DNA from: Chrysaora quinquecirrha
Lineage: Eukaryota; Cnidaria; Scyphozoa; Semaeostomeae; Pelagiidae
Reading direction: 5' to 3'
DNA: 64,000 nucleotides
Assembly: GCA_014526335.1 (NCBI GenBank)
Contig: JACTAT010000013.1
Span: 2,329,987-2,393,986, forward strand
Under the pieces are notes generated by a model. The model saw only the letters and a program-made list of their open reading frames with translations, was not told the origin of the DNA and ran no database searches. The first letter of the stretch is position 1, and each line of letters begins with the position of its first letter. Shown one piece after another: positions 24,913 through 36,789 of the stretch. The position numbers and the translations under genes were made by a program.

Positions 24913-26825
24913 TTAGTCTTGCTTAATAGCCAGAACATACATGAAAACACTTCCATGGTTATCTTGTTCACTCCGTTTCATACGATCTTCCTTATACCAA
25001 ATACGAAGCTCTTGACCATACGTAAGATGCAATGGATCGTTGAAGGTGACAAATGTTGATCGACTGTTTCTCCCATCATGTGTACTTCCACTGTTACCAG
25101 GCAGCAAAACTGTGTTATCAGTCTTTGTTATCAACATTTCGACCTCGTCCTCTTGATCTGTCCAGCAGCCGAAATATGTGGGGTAGTTAAAGTTAGAGAC
25201 GCATGAAATGTAGCCATACCCGTGAACCAGTTTGATTTTGTAGTTGCCGGATGGTACATCCACCTTTATTGTGGCAAATGCATTATTTTTTCCTCCGACC
25301 GCTACAAAGCCCTTCTGTAGAGGCTGGATGCTTCCTGAAATTCGAATGAAAATCAGTGTACAATTACTTGTCAAAGGTGCACTTTCTTGTAGAAAGGTTG
25401 GGGAAGTTTAGCTATACTGGGAGTTCTTTTATTTATTGGTAAGGAACTAATCTGAAGTCTCAGTAAATGATTAAGGAAACAATGGTCTATGAAATTTTCT
25501 TATTAATTAAAAAGGAAGTTTGCCATTTTTAGGGATGTTTGGCTTGGAGAGCCCCCTTTCCCCACTTAGCTTGTATCACTGCTCTCTGTGGCTACAGTAC
25601 GTTTTGTGCGACTTGGACTCGTGGAGACCCGTGCCCACGCCCGCCTACATACCTCGTACCCACAAAACCAGCGGTTACAAGTTCGAGACTTATGCTTGTC
25701 GAGTCGATCTCTAAACTATCTCCGGTCTAGCTAGCTCTAGCTAGCTCTAGCTCAATTGATGTCTGTGCTGTAAAGTTGAACGCTTGTTGCAACTTAATGA
25801 TACCGGCATTTTCCCAGAATTCACTGCGTGAAAAAGTATTCGCCATCGTTTTTACAATCGTTAAAAGATGATTTGACTTGAAAACGTTTTCTGCTTGTGG
25901 ATAAAGGTTTTACTGAATAATGTTGCACTTTTCAATTTTTCTATGAAACAGATCATAGCAGAAAATGCTATTGCCATCTAGTTGCTGAAAATATCTAGAA
26001 ATGCTAATTAGAATAAAAGTGAACAAAATAACCTTTATTGCATCTGCATTTTGAAGATGTTTCTGTGCATGGCCCGTCGTACTTGCATTCTGGCTCACAA
26101 TATGTCTTTATGTAGGACTGACCTGACTTCGGCTACGAGGGAAAATTTATTGCCTTATTATTGCACTGTAGCTTGTAATAATACACTATGGTGTGCTATC
26201 TTCAATGTTCTAATCATCATCATAATCATAATCATAATCGTCATCATCATCATCATCAGAATCATGATCGTCATCATCATCGTCATCATCATCATCATCA
26301 TTCTCATCATCATCATCATCATAATCATTATAATCATCGTCATCATCATCATCATCATAATCATTATAATCATCGTCATTTTCATCATCATCAAAATCAT
26401 CAGCATCAGCATCATCATCATCATCATCATCGTCATCATCAGTATCATCCTAATTTCACAAACAGTCACAAATTTCACAAATATCTTTTCACCTTGGGGG
26501 TGTCTAAATTCTCGTAATATGTAGAGTTGTTGTCTTCCACTAAGACAGCATTGTCTGAATTCACTGAAAGCAGTTCACACATCAGATTTCCTTCTACTTG
26601 CTTTATGTTAAACGACTTGCATCTCGAATTGGTGTTGCAATGAATTTGACATTCTAATTCATGCACGATTCGCAATGTCTCCACCGGTTTCATATTGAGA
26701 GCTCTTGACTGATATCGCTTGAATGTTGTACCACTTGACAAAAGACAGTTGTTTTGAACGTCCTTTATGGATATGAATACGAACAGGCCAAGAGTTAAAT
26801 GTCGAATAATACCATATTTTCCCAT
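24913..26825 (-). CDS. Secreted PAN-EGF protein, SOMP5-like, tandem copy A
   Basis: Three exons: 26493-26825, 26033-26105, 24913-25334; phases 0 and 1 agree and the total is 275 residues. Exon 1 starts MGKYGIIRHLTLGLFVFIS, a signal peptide, then an apple/PAN-like segment with spaced cysteines (LECQIHC, RCKSFN, MCELL). Exon 2 is a compact cysteine-rich EGF-like module (YCEPECKYDGPCTE...KCRCNKG). Exon 3 is a domain of about 140 residues with GYISCVSNFNYPTYFGCW, LRIWYKED and NHGSVFMYVLAIKQD, resembling the C-terminal module of cnidarian 'uncharacterized skeletal organic matrix protein 5'. Likely extracellular; molecular role unknown. Intron 1 carries an (ATC)n tract. The paralogue at 31171-33213 has identical exon lengths. 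Family naming is from memory of domain order, so moderately sure. Confidence 0.85.
26215..26452. repeat. (ATC)n microsatellite in intron 1 of copy A
   Basis: Imperfect ATC/ATA repeats between exons 1 and 2. The matching intron of copy B (32560-32832) carries a related tract. The frames reading I, M or H runs here are spurious. Confidence 0.95.
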
Positions 26826-27251
26826 TATGTGATCTCTTTGGCGTTCTTGGTCAATCTGCGTTGAAGCGAAATAACGGTGAGGACTTATTAACTTGACTGT
26901 AAAGGAGTTTTAAGTAAGTTTCTTTCACTTACACGATTATAGAAGCTGCAGCTGTATCTGAACCATATTTAATTTTTCATCAATCAAACCAATCAAATCA
27001 GTTTTATTTCTTGAATTCAACCTTGAACTGACCAATCAAAGTGCAACATTTTAAAACTTGTTTATTTCAAACGTCTTGGCTTGTTGTGTGAATGTGGTCA
27101 TTATAGTGTTTTGAATTACTACTGCTACTATGTGGAACAGGTTATCACATAGTGATAACACGAATGGCGTCTATGAGCATTTTGTTTTTGATTCATGTGT
27201 AAAACGGGATGTTGAATGAATGGTGGTACGTTTGATGAATATACAAATAGC

Positions 27252-27285
27252 TATTGTCTGTTTTTGCAAACAAAAACAGACAATA
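27252..27285. repeat. Perfect 15-bp stem, 4-base loop hairpin
   Basis: tattgtctgtttttg, loop caaa, then the exact reverse complement. It lies about 430 bases upstream of copy A. It could be a foldback relic; no terminator role is expected in an animal. Confidence 0.8.
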
Positions 27286-27399
27286 TTTCACTCTAGTGTT
27301 TGATTTACGATAATTCAGTTGACTCTATCATATTTCACCCCCACCGTATCCTCCCGTACTTCAAGATATCACCCACAGTACTGAATATCTAGACTTATT

Positions 27400-27660
27400 A
27401 CATGAGTCTCACTCTTCGCCAACATTAACAACAACAACAACAACCATACAGCTATTTGCTCAGAGCACTCAGAGTGGGACTCGTTATCTTTCAGCTGAAA
27501 AAGTGGTCAACGACTTCAACTTTCTGGAGCCATCTCTTATTGCTAGTCATTTTTCTCCCACCTTTTCCTCGATTTCATCTTAAGATTCAAGCGTAGTTTG
27601 AGCGTCCAGCATAGACTCAATAGCGATAACTACGGCCCATGTAATAAGTCTACTGAATAT
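27400..27660 (+). repeat. SINE 3'-tail module with CAA repeats
   Basis: Shares 'catgagtc(c)cactcttcgc', a (CAA)n tract, 'catacagctatttgctcagag', 'gagcgtccagcatagac' and 'atagcgataactacg' with 51040-51200 and partly with 37425-37525. At 51040 the module directly follows a tRNA-like head, so here it is probably a 5'-truncated copy. Confidence 0.6.
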
Positions 27661-28167
27661 CCGCCACGGCAATCACGATGTGTGCTCCACCGTACTGCGC
27701 ATCCGGCAATTTTCTCAGAGATGCCACCCTACGGCAATCATGGTATTTCCTACAGTACCGTACTGCACAGACATTACATGGAGTGTTTCTTTACACCCCA
27801 CGTGCACCTGGAACTCATCGACCCAGTGCCTATATCTTATCTGGTTTGTTATTGCAAAATTTTAGCAATTTTGCAATAATTATCCGAAAATTCTACTGTG
27901 TTTCGTTTGCTTGTAGTCTGACTGTGAATAATCCGCCGTATTATTTGGCTTTTCTTTTATCAGTAGCTTATCATTTAATAATTTAATACCAAATATAGAT
28001 AACCCAGGCTTGAGTTAGAAAATCTAAGATCTTGTCTTGTTACTATGTTAATCAATTAAATTGTTTATACAGGATGATATGCTGGACAAGGCGCATAGCC
28101 TCTTGCCAGTAGACCTGGAACTTAAGTCCAAGAATCGAGTGATAGCAAAACAGACCACATGCCATCT

Positions 28168-30285
28168 CGGGCAATGTATGTGCAGTACAGTGGAGGGTGT
28201 GCGGTTCAGTGGAGGATATTCAGTACAGTAGAGGGATATCATCAGTACAGGTTTTCAGTACGGACTGTACTGTACTGATGATATCCCTCCACAGTACTGA
28301 ATATCCTTCACTGTACTGATGATATCCCTCCACTGTATTGATGATATCCCTCCGCTGTACTGATGATATCCCTCTACTGTACTGATGATATCCCTCCACT
28401 GCACTGAATATCCTCCACCGTACTATTGATATGTAATGTATCTGTGTTATTAATTATTTTCGTATTTTAGTTCATTCATTTATTTCGTTTTTACTTTCGT
28501 ATCTGTAAATTGTCGTGATGTCTAGTTGTGTGCGTGCAGTTCTCGTGTTAGTGTAAGTTACTCCCTTACCGGGAAATGTGCGTTCCTTTGTCTTTGTTGT
28601 CAACGTGTTGTGTGATGTATCGCTGTGTTGTTTAATTAGTCAGTGTTATATATTTGTGTGTAATCATATTTTAGTTTAGTCTTCGTCTTGATTGGAATAG
28701 AATCACATCTTAGAGTTATACAAAGTTTGAGTCTTTCTTAGCTTAGGCCTAGGGGCCTAAGCGTGTTCTTTCTTCCCTTCGCGCTATCCAAAGAACCAAC
28801 ACGCTACAAATTGGTGACAGGAGCGGGATAGCGTTGAAGGGAAGGGAGTCGCTTTCCTGAGAAGAATCGTATCGATCAATCATGGATTTTATGGATTTGG
28901 ATTGTTCATGGTTTGCTACGTTTCAGACGAGAGCGAATGATGTGAACCGAAAACTGAGATATAGCCGGCGTGGTGATAAATTTGTTCTTTCGTTTATTTT
29001 TTTCGTGTGCTTAAAGCTGGAGCTGGAGCTGGAGCTGACCTATTGAAGATTGAACTTTTGCTCAAAATTTAAAGTTGAACTTATTTTCTTATTCTGCCGT
29101 TCGATTCAAAGATGAAATTAGCTTATGTACACTGAACGTACATGAGACCCGATGTTGGAACCTGACACACCCACTGAAATGCCGCGAGGCCGAAGATGAT
29201 GTGATTTTTTGGATTTTGGTGAGCCGATGGATGGCCGTGAGAAGGACCAGAGAGGGTGCCTTGTATTTTGAATCAAATTTATGAACTTTAATTTCCAAAG
29301 ATGTTTTCGTGCAGAATGGAACTCCGGGTGTCGTTGAAGGCACTTCCTTCACCCGCCAATTCGGCCTTTGAGCCTTCACAAGACACTTTGGACATTTTTA
29401 TTTTTATTTTATCTTCGTTGGACTTCGCGGACAATTCAGCCCTACATTGTGTTCAATCTTGTTCTTGTAACGGAGGGGAGAGTGTAATGTATCTGTGTTA
29501 TTAATTATTTTCGTATTTTAGTTCATTCATTTATTTCGTTTTTACTTTCGTATCTGTAAATTGTCGTGATGTCTAGTTGTGTGCGTGCAGTTCTCGTGTT
29601 AGTGTAAGTTACTCCCTTACCGGGAAATGTGCGTTCCTTTGTCTTTGTTGTCAACGTGTTGTGTGATGTATCGCTGTGTTGTTTAATTAGTCAGTGTTAT
29701 ATATTTGTGTGTAATCATATTTTAGTTTAGTCTTCGTCTTGATTGGAATAGAATCACATCTTAGAGTTATACAAAGTTTGAGTCTTTCTTAGCTTAGGCC
29801 TAGGGGCCTAAGCGTGTTCTTCTTCCCTTCGCACTATCAAAGAACCCACACGTTACAGATATCCCTCCACTGTACTGATGATATCCCTCCATTGTACTGA
29901 ATATCCTCCACGGTTCGATGATATCCCTCCACTGTACTGATGATATCCCTCCGCTGTATTGAATATCCTCCACTGTACTGATGATATCCCTCCACAGTAC
30001 TGAATATCCTCCACTGTACTGATGATATCCCTCCACTGTACCGATGATATCCCTCCGCTGTATTGAATATCCTCCACTGTACCGATGATATCCCTCCACT
30101 GCACTGAATATCCTCCACCGTACTAATGACATCCCTCCACTGTACTGATGACATCCCTCCGCTGTACTGAATATCCTCCACGGTTCTGATGATATTCCTC
30201 CACCGTATTGATGATATTCCTTCACTGTAGTATATATCCTCCACTATACTGCACACCCTCTACTGTACTGCACATACATTACCCG
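28168..30285. mobile_element. Inverted-repeat element with satellite core, split by an LTR element
   Basis: The left end cgggcaatgtatgtgcagta and the right end tactgcacatacattacccg are inverted copies. Between them lie tandem units of the type gatatccctccactgtactgat, reading toward the right end, at 28250-28431 and 29858-30240. The 1.4-kb LTR element 28432-29857 interrupts the array; without it the element is about 690 bp. A smaller uninterrupted relative is at 38406-38644. Confidence 0.8.
28432..29857. mobile_element. Short non-autonomous LTR retrotransposon (TRIM-like)
   Basis: Direct repeats 28432-28808 (377 bp) and 29483-29857 (375 bp) are nearly identical, start TGTAATGTATC and end in TACA. 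Right after the left LTR comes a plausible primer-binding site (aattggtgacaggagcggga); right before the right LTR is a purine tract (ggaggggagag). The internal 674 bp begins with a short frame after 28881 that stops within about 55 codons; no protease, reverse transcriptase or integrase is present. Flanks share 'gata', consistent with a 4-5 bp target duplication inside the satellite array. Confidence 0.88.
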
Positions 30286-31170
30286 GGGTGTATGCACCTT
30301 GAAAAATACCTAAAATTTCAGCCGTCAGTCAGAGTTGCTTTTGAGTTGTTCAACTCTCTGCCAACAGAATGACAGTTGCCAGCCTTAGTATTATAAGAAA
30401 GTAAAATTTTGGGGGCGCTTTTTATAATAAAATGGCCGGCGATCACTTGACAAGCTTTTACTTAAGGACGTTCCGCCCGCTCTTCAAAAACATACCCCAT
30501 TTTATACCAATTTTGCGACAAAGCACTATGAGAAATGAATGCTTAAGAGAAAATCACTTCAAGCTATTCTACATACCCACATATGTTGTAAAAAGCGAAT
30601 AATGTTAACTACCAGCTGTATCCAAATTGATTACAAACTACGCTTCACTATTATTTGCAAAGTCGAAATCTACACAAATAAGATGCAGAGAAATTCAAAA
30701 ATATAATTTTCTATACTCAAACTTTTCGATCTATGATCTTCTTAAGTGACTGTCTATTTTGCAATTTATAGCTATAGATTTAGTTAAGGAGCTCATTTCT
30801 GATAATCACCTAGCACATTAAGTTCTATTACACCTTGAATAAAGCTTGAAGCATTGATACGGAGAAGTATGGCAGTGCTTGACCCTTTCAAAGAGGTCTG
30901 GATCGGCACGACATATTTCTGGAAGTTGGCGGACATCTTCATTGAGGAAAGCCTCTCCGCGTGCAGCGACTGAGATTGCGGTCGCTTAAGAGAGACAGTG
31001 CTGCAAATTTTGCTTCAGATTCACGAATAACGGAAGACAAAGAGAGAAAAGAAATCTGTGACAATAAATGTTGAAAATATCTGCAAAAACTTAACACACA
31101 GAAACAAGATGCAAATGATTCACAAAAAGGAAAATACTGGTGAACTACATGAAATAAAACAAAGTTACAT

Positions 31171-33213
31171 TTAGTCTTGCTTAATAGCCAGAACATACAT
31201 AAAAACACTTCCATGGTTATCTTGTTCATACTGTTTGAAAAGATCTTCCCTATACCAAATACGAAGCTCTTCACCATACGTAAGATGCAATGGATCGTTG
31301 AAGGTGACAAATGTTGATCGACTGTTTCTCCCATCATGTGTACTTCCTTTGCTACCAGGCAGCAAAACTGTGTTATCAGTCTTTGTTATCAACATTTCGA
31401 CCTCGTCCTTTTGATCTGTCCAGCAGCCGAAATATGTGGGATAATTAAAGTTAGGGACGCATGAAATGTAGCCATACCCGTGAACCAGTTTGATTTTGTA
31501 GTTGCCGGATGGTACATCTACTTTGATTGTGGCAAATGCATTATTTTTGGCTCCGACCGTTACAAAGCCCTTCTGTAGAGGCTGGATGCTTCCTGAAATT
31601 CGAATGAAAATCAGTGTGCAATACTTGTGAAAGATGCACTTTCTTTTAGAAAGGTTGCGGAAGTTTTAGCTATGCTGGGAGTTCTTTTATTCGTAAGGAA
31701 CTAAGCTGAAGTCTTAGTAAGTGATTAAGGAAAATATGGTCGATGAAATTTTCTTATTAACTAAACTTAGGAGATTTGTTCTTTTCAGCGATGGAAAGCT
31801 TGGAGAGGGTAGTAAAAGGTCGTCGTGAAATGCGATTGATCAGATTTTTATCGTGAAATGTGTAACGCCATATTTTTTAACGTGAAACGTGAATGGCAAA
31901 CATATTTATCCCCATGAATCTTGATCCTGACCCCCTTTACCACCCTGCTTAGAGAGCCCCTCTTCCCCGCTTAGGGAAGGCTTGTCTCCTGGCAGACCGT
32001 TTTCATGGTTTGCATGTATGACCCCTGCGGTTACGTTCGGTACGAATAAGACTCGTGGAGAGCTTTTGCCCATGTATGTACCTCAGTAGGTAGGTACATA
32101 ACCTGAGACCACTTGAGGCCACAAGTTCGAGACTTGTCCTTGTCGTAGCGGTCTCCTAAACTATTTCTGGTTGTTAATAACGTTTTGATGGCCTAGCGCT
32201 TGTGCTGTAAAGCTAAACTGATTGCAATGCATTGATACGTGGCATTTTCCTTAAATTAATTGCGTGAACAACTCAAAAACTCTCCATCCTTTTCGCAATT
32301 ACGGTGAATTCAAAGGTGTTCTCTGCTTGTGGAATAAGGTTTGATTGAAAACGGTTGCCCTATAAAAGATCGTTAACAGACGATATTGCCATCTAGTTGC
32401 TGAGAAAATCTAGAAATGCTGATTAGAATGAAAATCAATAAAATAACCTTTATCGCATTTGCACTTCGGAGTGGTTTCTGTGCATGGTCCATTGTACTTG
32501 CATTCTGGCTCACAATACGTCTTTTTGTATGACTGATGTGACGTAGGCTACGAGTAAAAATCATAATCATAACCATCATCTTCCTCATCATAATTATCAT
32601 CATAATAATCGTCATTATCATAATCATCATCATCATCTTGCTCGTCATCATCTGTCTCATCGTCATCATATTCACCATCACCATCATAATAATCATTATT
32701 TTAATCATAATAATAATAATCATTGTCATCTTCATCATCATAATCATTATCATCAACATCATCATCATCATTATCATGATCATCATCGTCATCATCATCA
32801 CCATCTCATCATCATCATCATCATCATCAGTATTATCATAATTTCACTAATAGTCACAAATTTCAAAAATATCTTTTCACCTTGGGGGTATCTATATTCT
32901 CGTAATATGTAGAGTTGTTGTTTTCCACTAAGACAGCATTGTCTGAATTCACTGAAAGCAGTTCACACATTAGATTTCCTCCTACTTTCTTTACATTACA
33001 AGTCTTGCATCTTGAGTTTGTGTTGCAATGAATTTGGCATTCTAATTCATGCACGATTTGCAATGTCTCCACCGGTTTCATATTGAGAGCTCTTGACTGA
33101 TATCGCTTAAATGTTGTACCACTTGACATAAGACAGCTGTTTTGAACATCCCTTATAGATATGAATACGCACAGGCTAAGAGTTAACTGTCGAATAATGC
33201 CATATTTCCCCAT
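31171..33213 (-). CDS. Secreted PAN-EGF protein, SOMP5-like, tandem copy B
   Basis: Exons 32881-33213, 32448-32520 and 31171-31592, the same lengths (333, 73, 422) as copy A; 275 residues, intact. The signal peptide (MGKYGIIRQLTLSLCVFIS), the PAN-like cysteines (LECQIHC, RCKTCN, MCELL), the EGF-like exon (YCEPECKYNGPCTE...KCKCDKG) and the C-terminal module (ELRIWYREDLFKQYEQ, NHGSVFMYVLAIKQD) are all kept. Substitutions cluster around EDRMKRSE versus EDLFKQYE and GNSGSTHDG versus GSKGSTHDG. The high likeness of introns and flanks shows a fairly recent duplication. Function unknown, probably extracellular matrix or mucus. Confidence 0.85.
32560..32832. repeat. (ATC)n microsatellite in intron 1 of copy B
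   Basis: Counterpart of the tract in copy A but different in length and interruptions, as expected for an orthologous microsatellite evolving after duplication. Confidence 0.93.
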
Positions 33214-34526
33214 GATGTTATCTTGAAGTAGAATAAAATTAAGGACTTAATTTAACATGGCTATAAAGGAGTTTTAAGTTTAAACTCTCCTTCACATGAC
33301 TCAGTTAATTTGCTTAATTACCCTGGGTTCCAGAGCCTCAAAGGGTCACAGGTAGTGGAAATGAGAAACGACGGAAAAAGACAGGGAAAGGTGATCAATA
33401 ACTTATTTTCTCTCTCTCTCTCTCTCTATTCCTCACGTACCCATTCCCCCCATTGTATTACTTTATTGTTGAGGTGAACTTCATCAAACCGAAATGCATT
33501 AATCAAAATGAAACTTTTTAAACTTCGTTCTTAGTTTGCTAAGAATTTCGGGGATGCGAAGTGGGTGCTACTTTCTTATTAACTGCTTTCTTCGCACACG
33601 AAAAACATGCACTTGGACCTCATTCACCCAGCATCTTTATCTTATCAGGGTTGTTACTGCAAAATTTTATCTAATTTGGCAATAATTATCCAAAAAATCT
33701 AGTTTGTTTCGTTTGCTTCTAGACTGTGAATAACCCGACATATTATTTTGCTTTTTGTCTCAGTAGCTAATCATTTAATAACAAATTACATAACCCATGA
33801 TTGAGTCAGCAAAATCAAATGTCTTATCTTTAACGTGTTATGTTAGCCAATTAAATTGTTTTTACTGAGAGATGAACGGGACAAGGCACGTAGCTTCTCG
33901 CTAGCAGAAGACACGAATGTCCCACAAGGTCCAAGACACGACGATTGCCAGAGTGCTAATGTTGACAGGTCAGTTGCGATAAATTAGTTCAAAAAAACTG
34001 CTGATTAGAAGGCGGCGGCAACTATTTCTGACCGTGCGCAATTTCGATATAAGCCTGGCTTATCAATTGCTCAACTCTCTGATGGCTGCATCAGTGACAA
34101 TTGCCATTGCCAGCCCTAGTTGTAGTCAGATTTAGGCTCTTTTGCCTGTAAATGTCAGTATAAAGAGACAAGGTTTACAAGGGTGAAAATATAATTGCTT
34201 ACAAGCTCTTCACCCAGTCTTCAAGCTGCTTCACATTTAGGTATGGCCCTATTTTCTTATTAACCGATGGTGATTTATAAAAAGTGGAATTGCTTTTCCA
34301 ATGAGACTACATGAAGCACAGAATGGGGATACGCAAAAATCATTTTTTTAAGTGTTCTTACAATAAAGCATGTATTCTAAGAAAACGCATTTCGTGTTAC
34401 CTCAAGATTTCTGTTAAGCTGAAACTCCAAAAAGTATGGCGGACCTTGTAGCGATTTTTCGAGAGCTGCTTTCCATGAGGTTCGACAAATTTGGTGAATC
34501 GTATTCTGTACAAAACTGATTGATTG

Positions 34527-35348
34527 CAGGGCCGTAGCTACGTAGCTACAGGGGGTGTGGGGTGTGACACCCCCAGGCAAGTCGTCCGTCGGCAAATTTG
34601 AGAAGAACGGAATTTTTCGGCAATAGTAACTAACGGCGAGAAATGTTGCAAATCAAAAGAAACAAAATAAACGTGTCGGCAAATGTCGGGAAAGCGTTCA
34701 GCACATAGCTTGCCGACGAATATTAGCATCCACTTTCCACAGCTGCCGACATGTTAGGTATCAATAACAGTTAGGGGGTTGGTAACTGCGAGCAAATGCC
34801 GAGAGAAAGTGCTTCCTTACCAGCTAATCGTATCTGTATATGCCAGTTTGCCAGGCATAACAGATATAAGCGCGCAGCAGCAAACAGGATGGAGATACAA
34901 TACAGGGGGTCGCCAAGACTGCCTATGTCTAAAATTAGAGGTTTAGTCCTATTTCAAACTGTAAAGCGCTCTAGAGTGCATTATCAAACTAGTCTCAAAT
35001 TATACAGTGTATACAAGAATCAAACTGGCAAATGATTACAATGTTGTTGTTCAACAGCTGAAAAGGTTGTGTTTCACGGCATTTTAGAGTTCAAATTTTC
35101 AAAATTTTCCCGGGGGAGCATGCCCCCGGACCCCTCTTGCATGTGTGTCCCCTATTTCAATATGATGTTCTATCATTCAAGCATAATATTCCTGGCCTGA
35201 CGGTTGTGTGCAAAGCATGGGAAACATAAAGAAATTCGCCAAGGAAAGAGCAACAGTCAAGCCACACCCATCTCTTAAAAGCCACGCCCATTTTGTCGGC
35301 AAAATACCGAGCTACACCCCCAGTCGTTGAGTCCTAGCGACGGCCCTG
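34527..35348. mobile_element. hAT-like non-autonomous element, 822 bp
   Basis: The ends cagggccgtagctac and ctagcgacggccctg are inverted copies with mismatches, of the CAGGG type common in hAT elements. Subterminal parts are rich in ggggtgt/acacccc words. No transposase is seen and the flanking 8 bases do not match, so the superfamily assignment is tentative. Confidence 0.55.
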
Positions 35349-35717
35349 AAGCATTTACGTAGATGCCGTTCTTATCAGGATATTGCTACAGACTTGGATT
35401 CTAGAGATTTCTCAAATCCAGACACCAAATCAGCATAATCACCAAGCTTATCTCGTGTTGGTTTTTCAATTAGGCAGTTTGTCTATCCAGAACACGAAAG
35501 CTACCAAAGTTTATTTCTTTTAAGCATCTGTTATAGGAAACTTCTTGGCAGAGGTGCCGAAAGAGGGGGGCAACTCAAGCGGCATCTGCCCCTGTTACCC
35601 TCATGAAAATTGGTAAATTTTCTCGTTGTTTGCATTAATTTTCAATGTGCTGCCCCCCCTTTCGCCCTGCCCTTATTCCGGTATCCATGACTCTTGGATG
35701 ACCAGAAATTTAAGATA

Positions 35718-36087
35718 CACTCTTTTTTTATAAGAAACCCGTTTATAAGAAACTCAGTACTGAGATCAATATTGGTTAAGAAACTTTCAGTACTCGACAC
35801 AAAATGATAAGAAGGTCTCAACAATCTTTGGAATTAGAAATATAGAATCAAAAAACGAACTTCTGTTACACCATAAGTGTCTATTTTTACAAAACAACAG
35901 CTGATGTATACGTGAATTGTATTGCTTCTTCTATTTGTGAAATTTTAGTGTCAATTACCTGTTCTGGCACTAAAAAAATTTTGATCCCTAAGAAACTGCT
36001 AAGAAACTTTCAGTACCAAAATTGTCCAAAAGCTGAGAAACTTTGAGTACTGACCAAAAACCTTAGTTTCTTATAAAAAAAAGAGTG
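35718..36087. mobile_element. MITE with 22-bp inverted ends, TA flanks
   Basis: The left end cactctttttttataagaaa and the right end tttcttataaaaaaaagagtg are inverted copies; TA lies on both sides. Inner words 'aagaaactttcagtact' recur in both orientations and in a related stretch at 50190-50560. The whole is framed by a duplication of about 43 bp (see findings). Confidence 0.75.
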
Positions 36088-36789
36088 TATTCTGGTATCC
36101 ATGACTCTTGGATGACCAGAAATTGAAGATACTCCAGTAGTCTTAAAAGTCTGCAAAAGAAACTTTTTAAGTCACCTGAAAACTTCATTACTTGTCTTGT
36201 TTCCTCTCCAGTGAAGTATTTTTGTACCACTCAGACAAATTGGAAATCTACAGGTTTCGAATGCGTTCAACCCACTGCTTTAAAGCAGAACCTATCAGCT
36301 GATCAGTTTAGATTTCTAAAAAGCTCTTAAGCAACCAAAAATCGTAATTTAGAAATTATTAGAACAGCCCAAAAGAACCAAACGTTGATGGTACTTTAGA
36401 ATTGATCTAAATCTAACCAAGGACACAAGAGGAAAAAGTCATTGCGTTTCGGACTTGATACAGACAATTTCAATAGACTCACGATTTTTCAATAAAAGTG
36501 AAATGCAACGATCTATCAATTGTTCAGCAATACCACAAAAATATCGCAATACCACATAATAGACATTATTTATTACAGATTTATTACTGGTCATACTGTT
36601 TTTTCAAGCTATAGCCAGCCAGCTTGAAGACCTTAAATGCAATAACTATTTACAATTCTCTAGAATCGAGGTCATCAGCCTCGTTATCAGTCAACTGCAA
36701 TCACTCGTATTTAATTGATGTGAGCTACGTTTGACAGTTAACAAATAATACTAAGAAATGGCCGTCTTCCTAACAATTGTTAACTCCTA

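Larger units (their letters stand above)
26826..31170. other. Spacer between the two tandem genes
   Basis: 26826-28160 contains the promoter of copy A, a 34-base perfect hairpin (27252-27285), a CAA-rich SINE tail module (27400-27660) and a segment (27800-28030) that is repeated upstream of copy B at 33620-33860. 28168-30285 is the satellite-cored element with its LTR insertion. 30300-31170 is the downstream duplicated flank of copy B. No further gene recognised. Confidence 0.6.
33214..36789. other. Spacer between copy B and tryptophanase
   Basis: Contains the promoter of copy B, a short (TC)n tract (33411-33428), the duplicated upstream segment 33620-33860, a hAT-like element (34527-35348) and a TA-flanked MITE (35718-36087). 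The frames seen here (for example 34377-34595 and 34796-35035) have no domain likeness and partly lie in the transposon. Confidence 0.6.

Noticed and set aside
26051..26524. Isoleucine-, methionine- and histidine-run frames
   Set aside because: Translation of the (ATC)n tract in intron 1 of copy A; the same applies to 32373-32841 in copy B. Short real exons are hidden at their edges and are annotated separately.
29800..30256. Gly/Tyr/Ser/Ile repeat proteins on the minus strand (83-141 residues)
   Set aside because: Open frames through the gatatccctccactgtactgat-type array, in several frames at once.
28250..30285. CRISPR-like repeat array
   Set aside because: Units are directly adjacent without unique spacers, in a eukaryotic genome; it is a satellite core of an inverted-repeat element.
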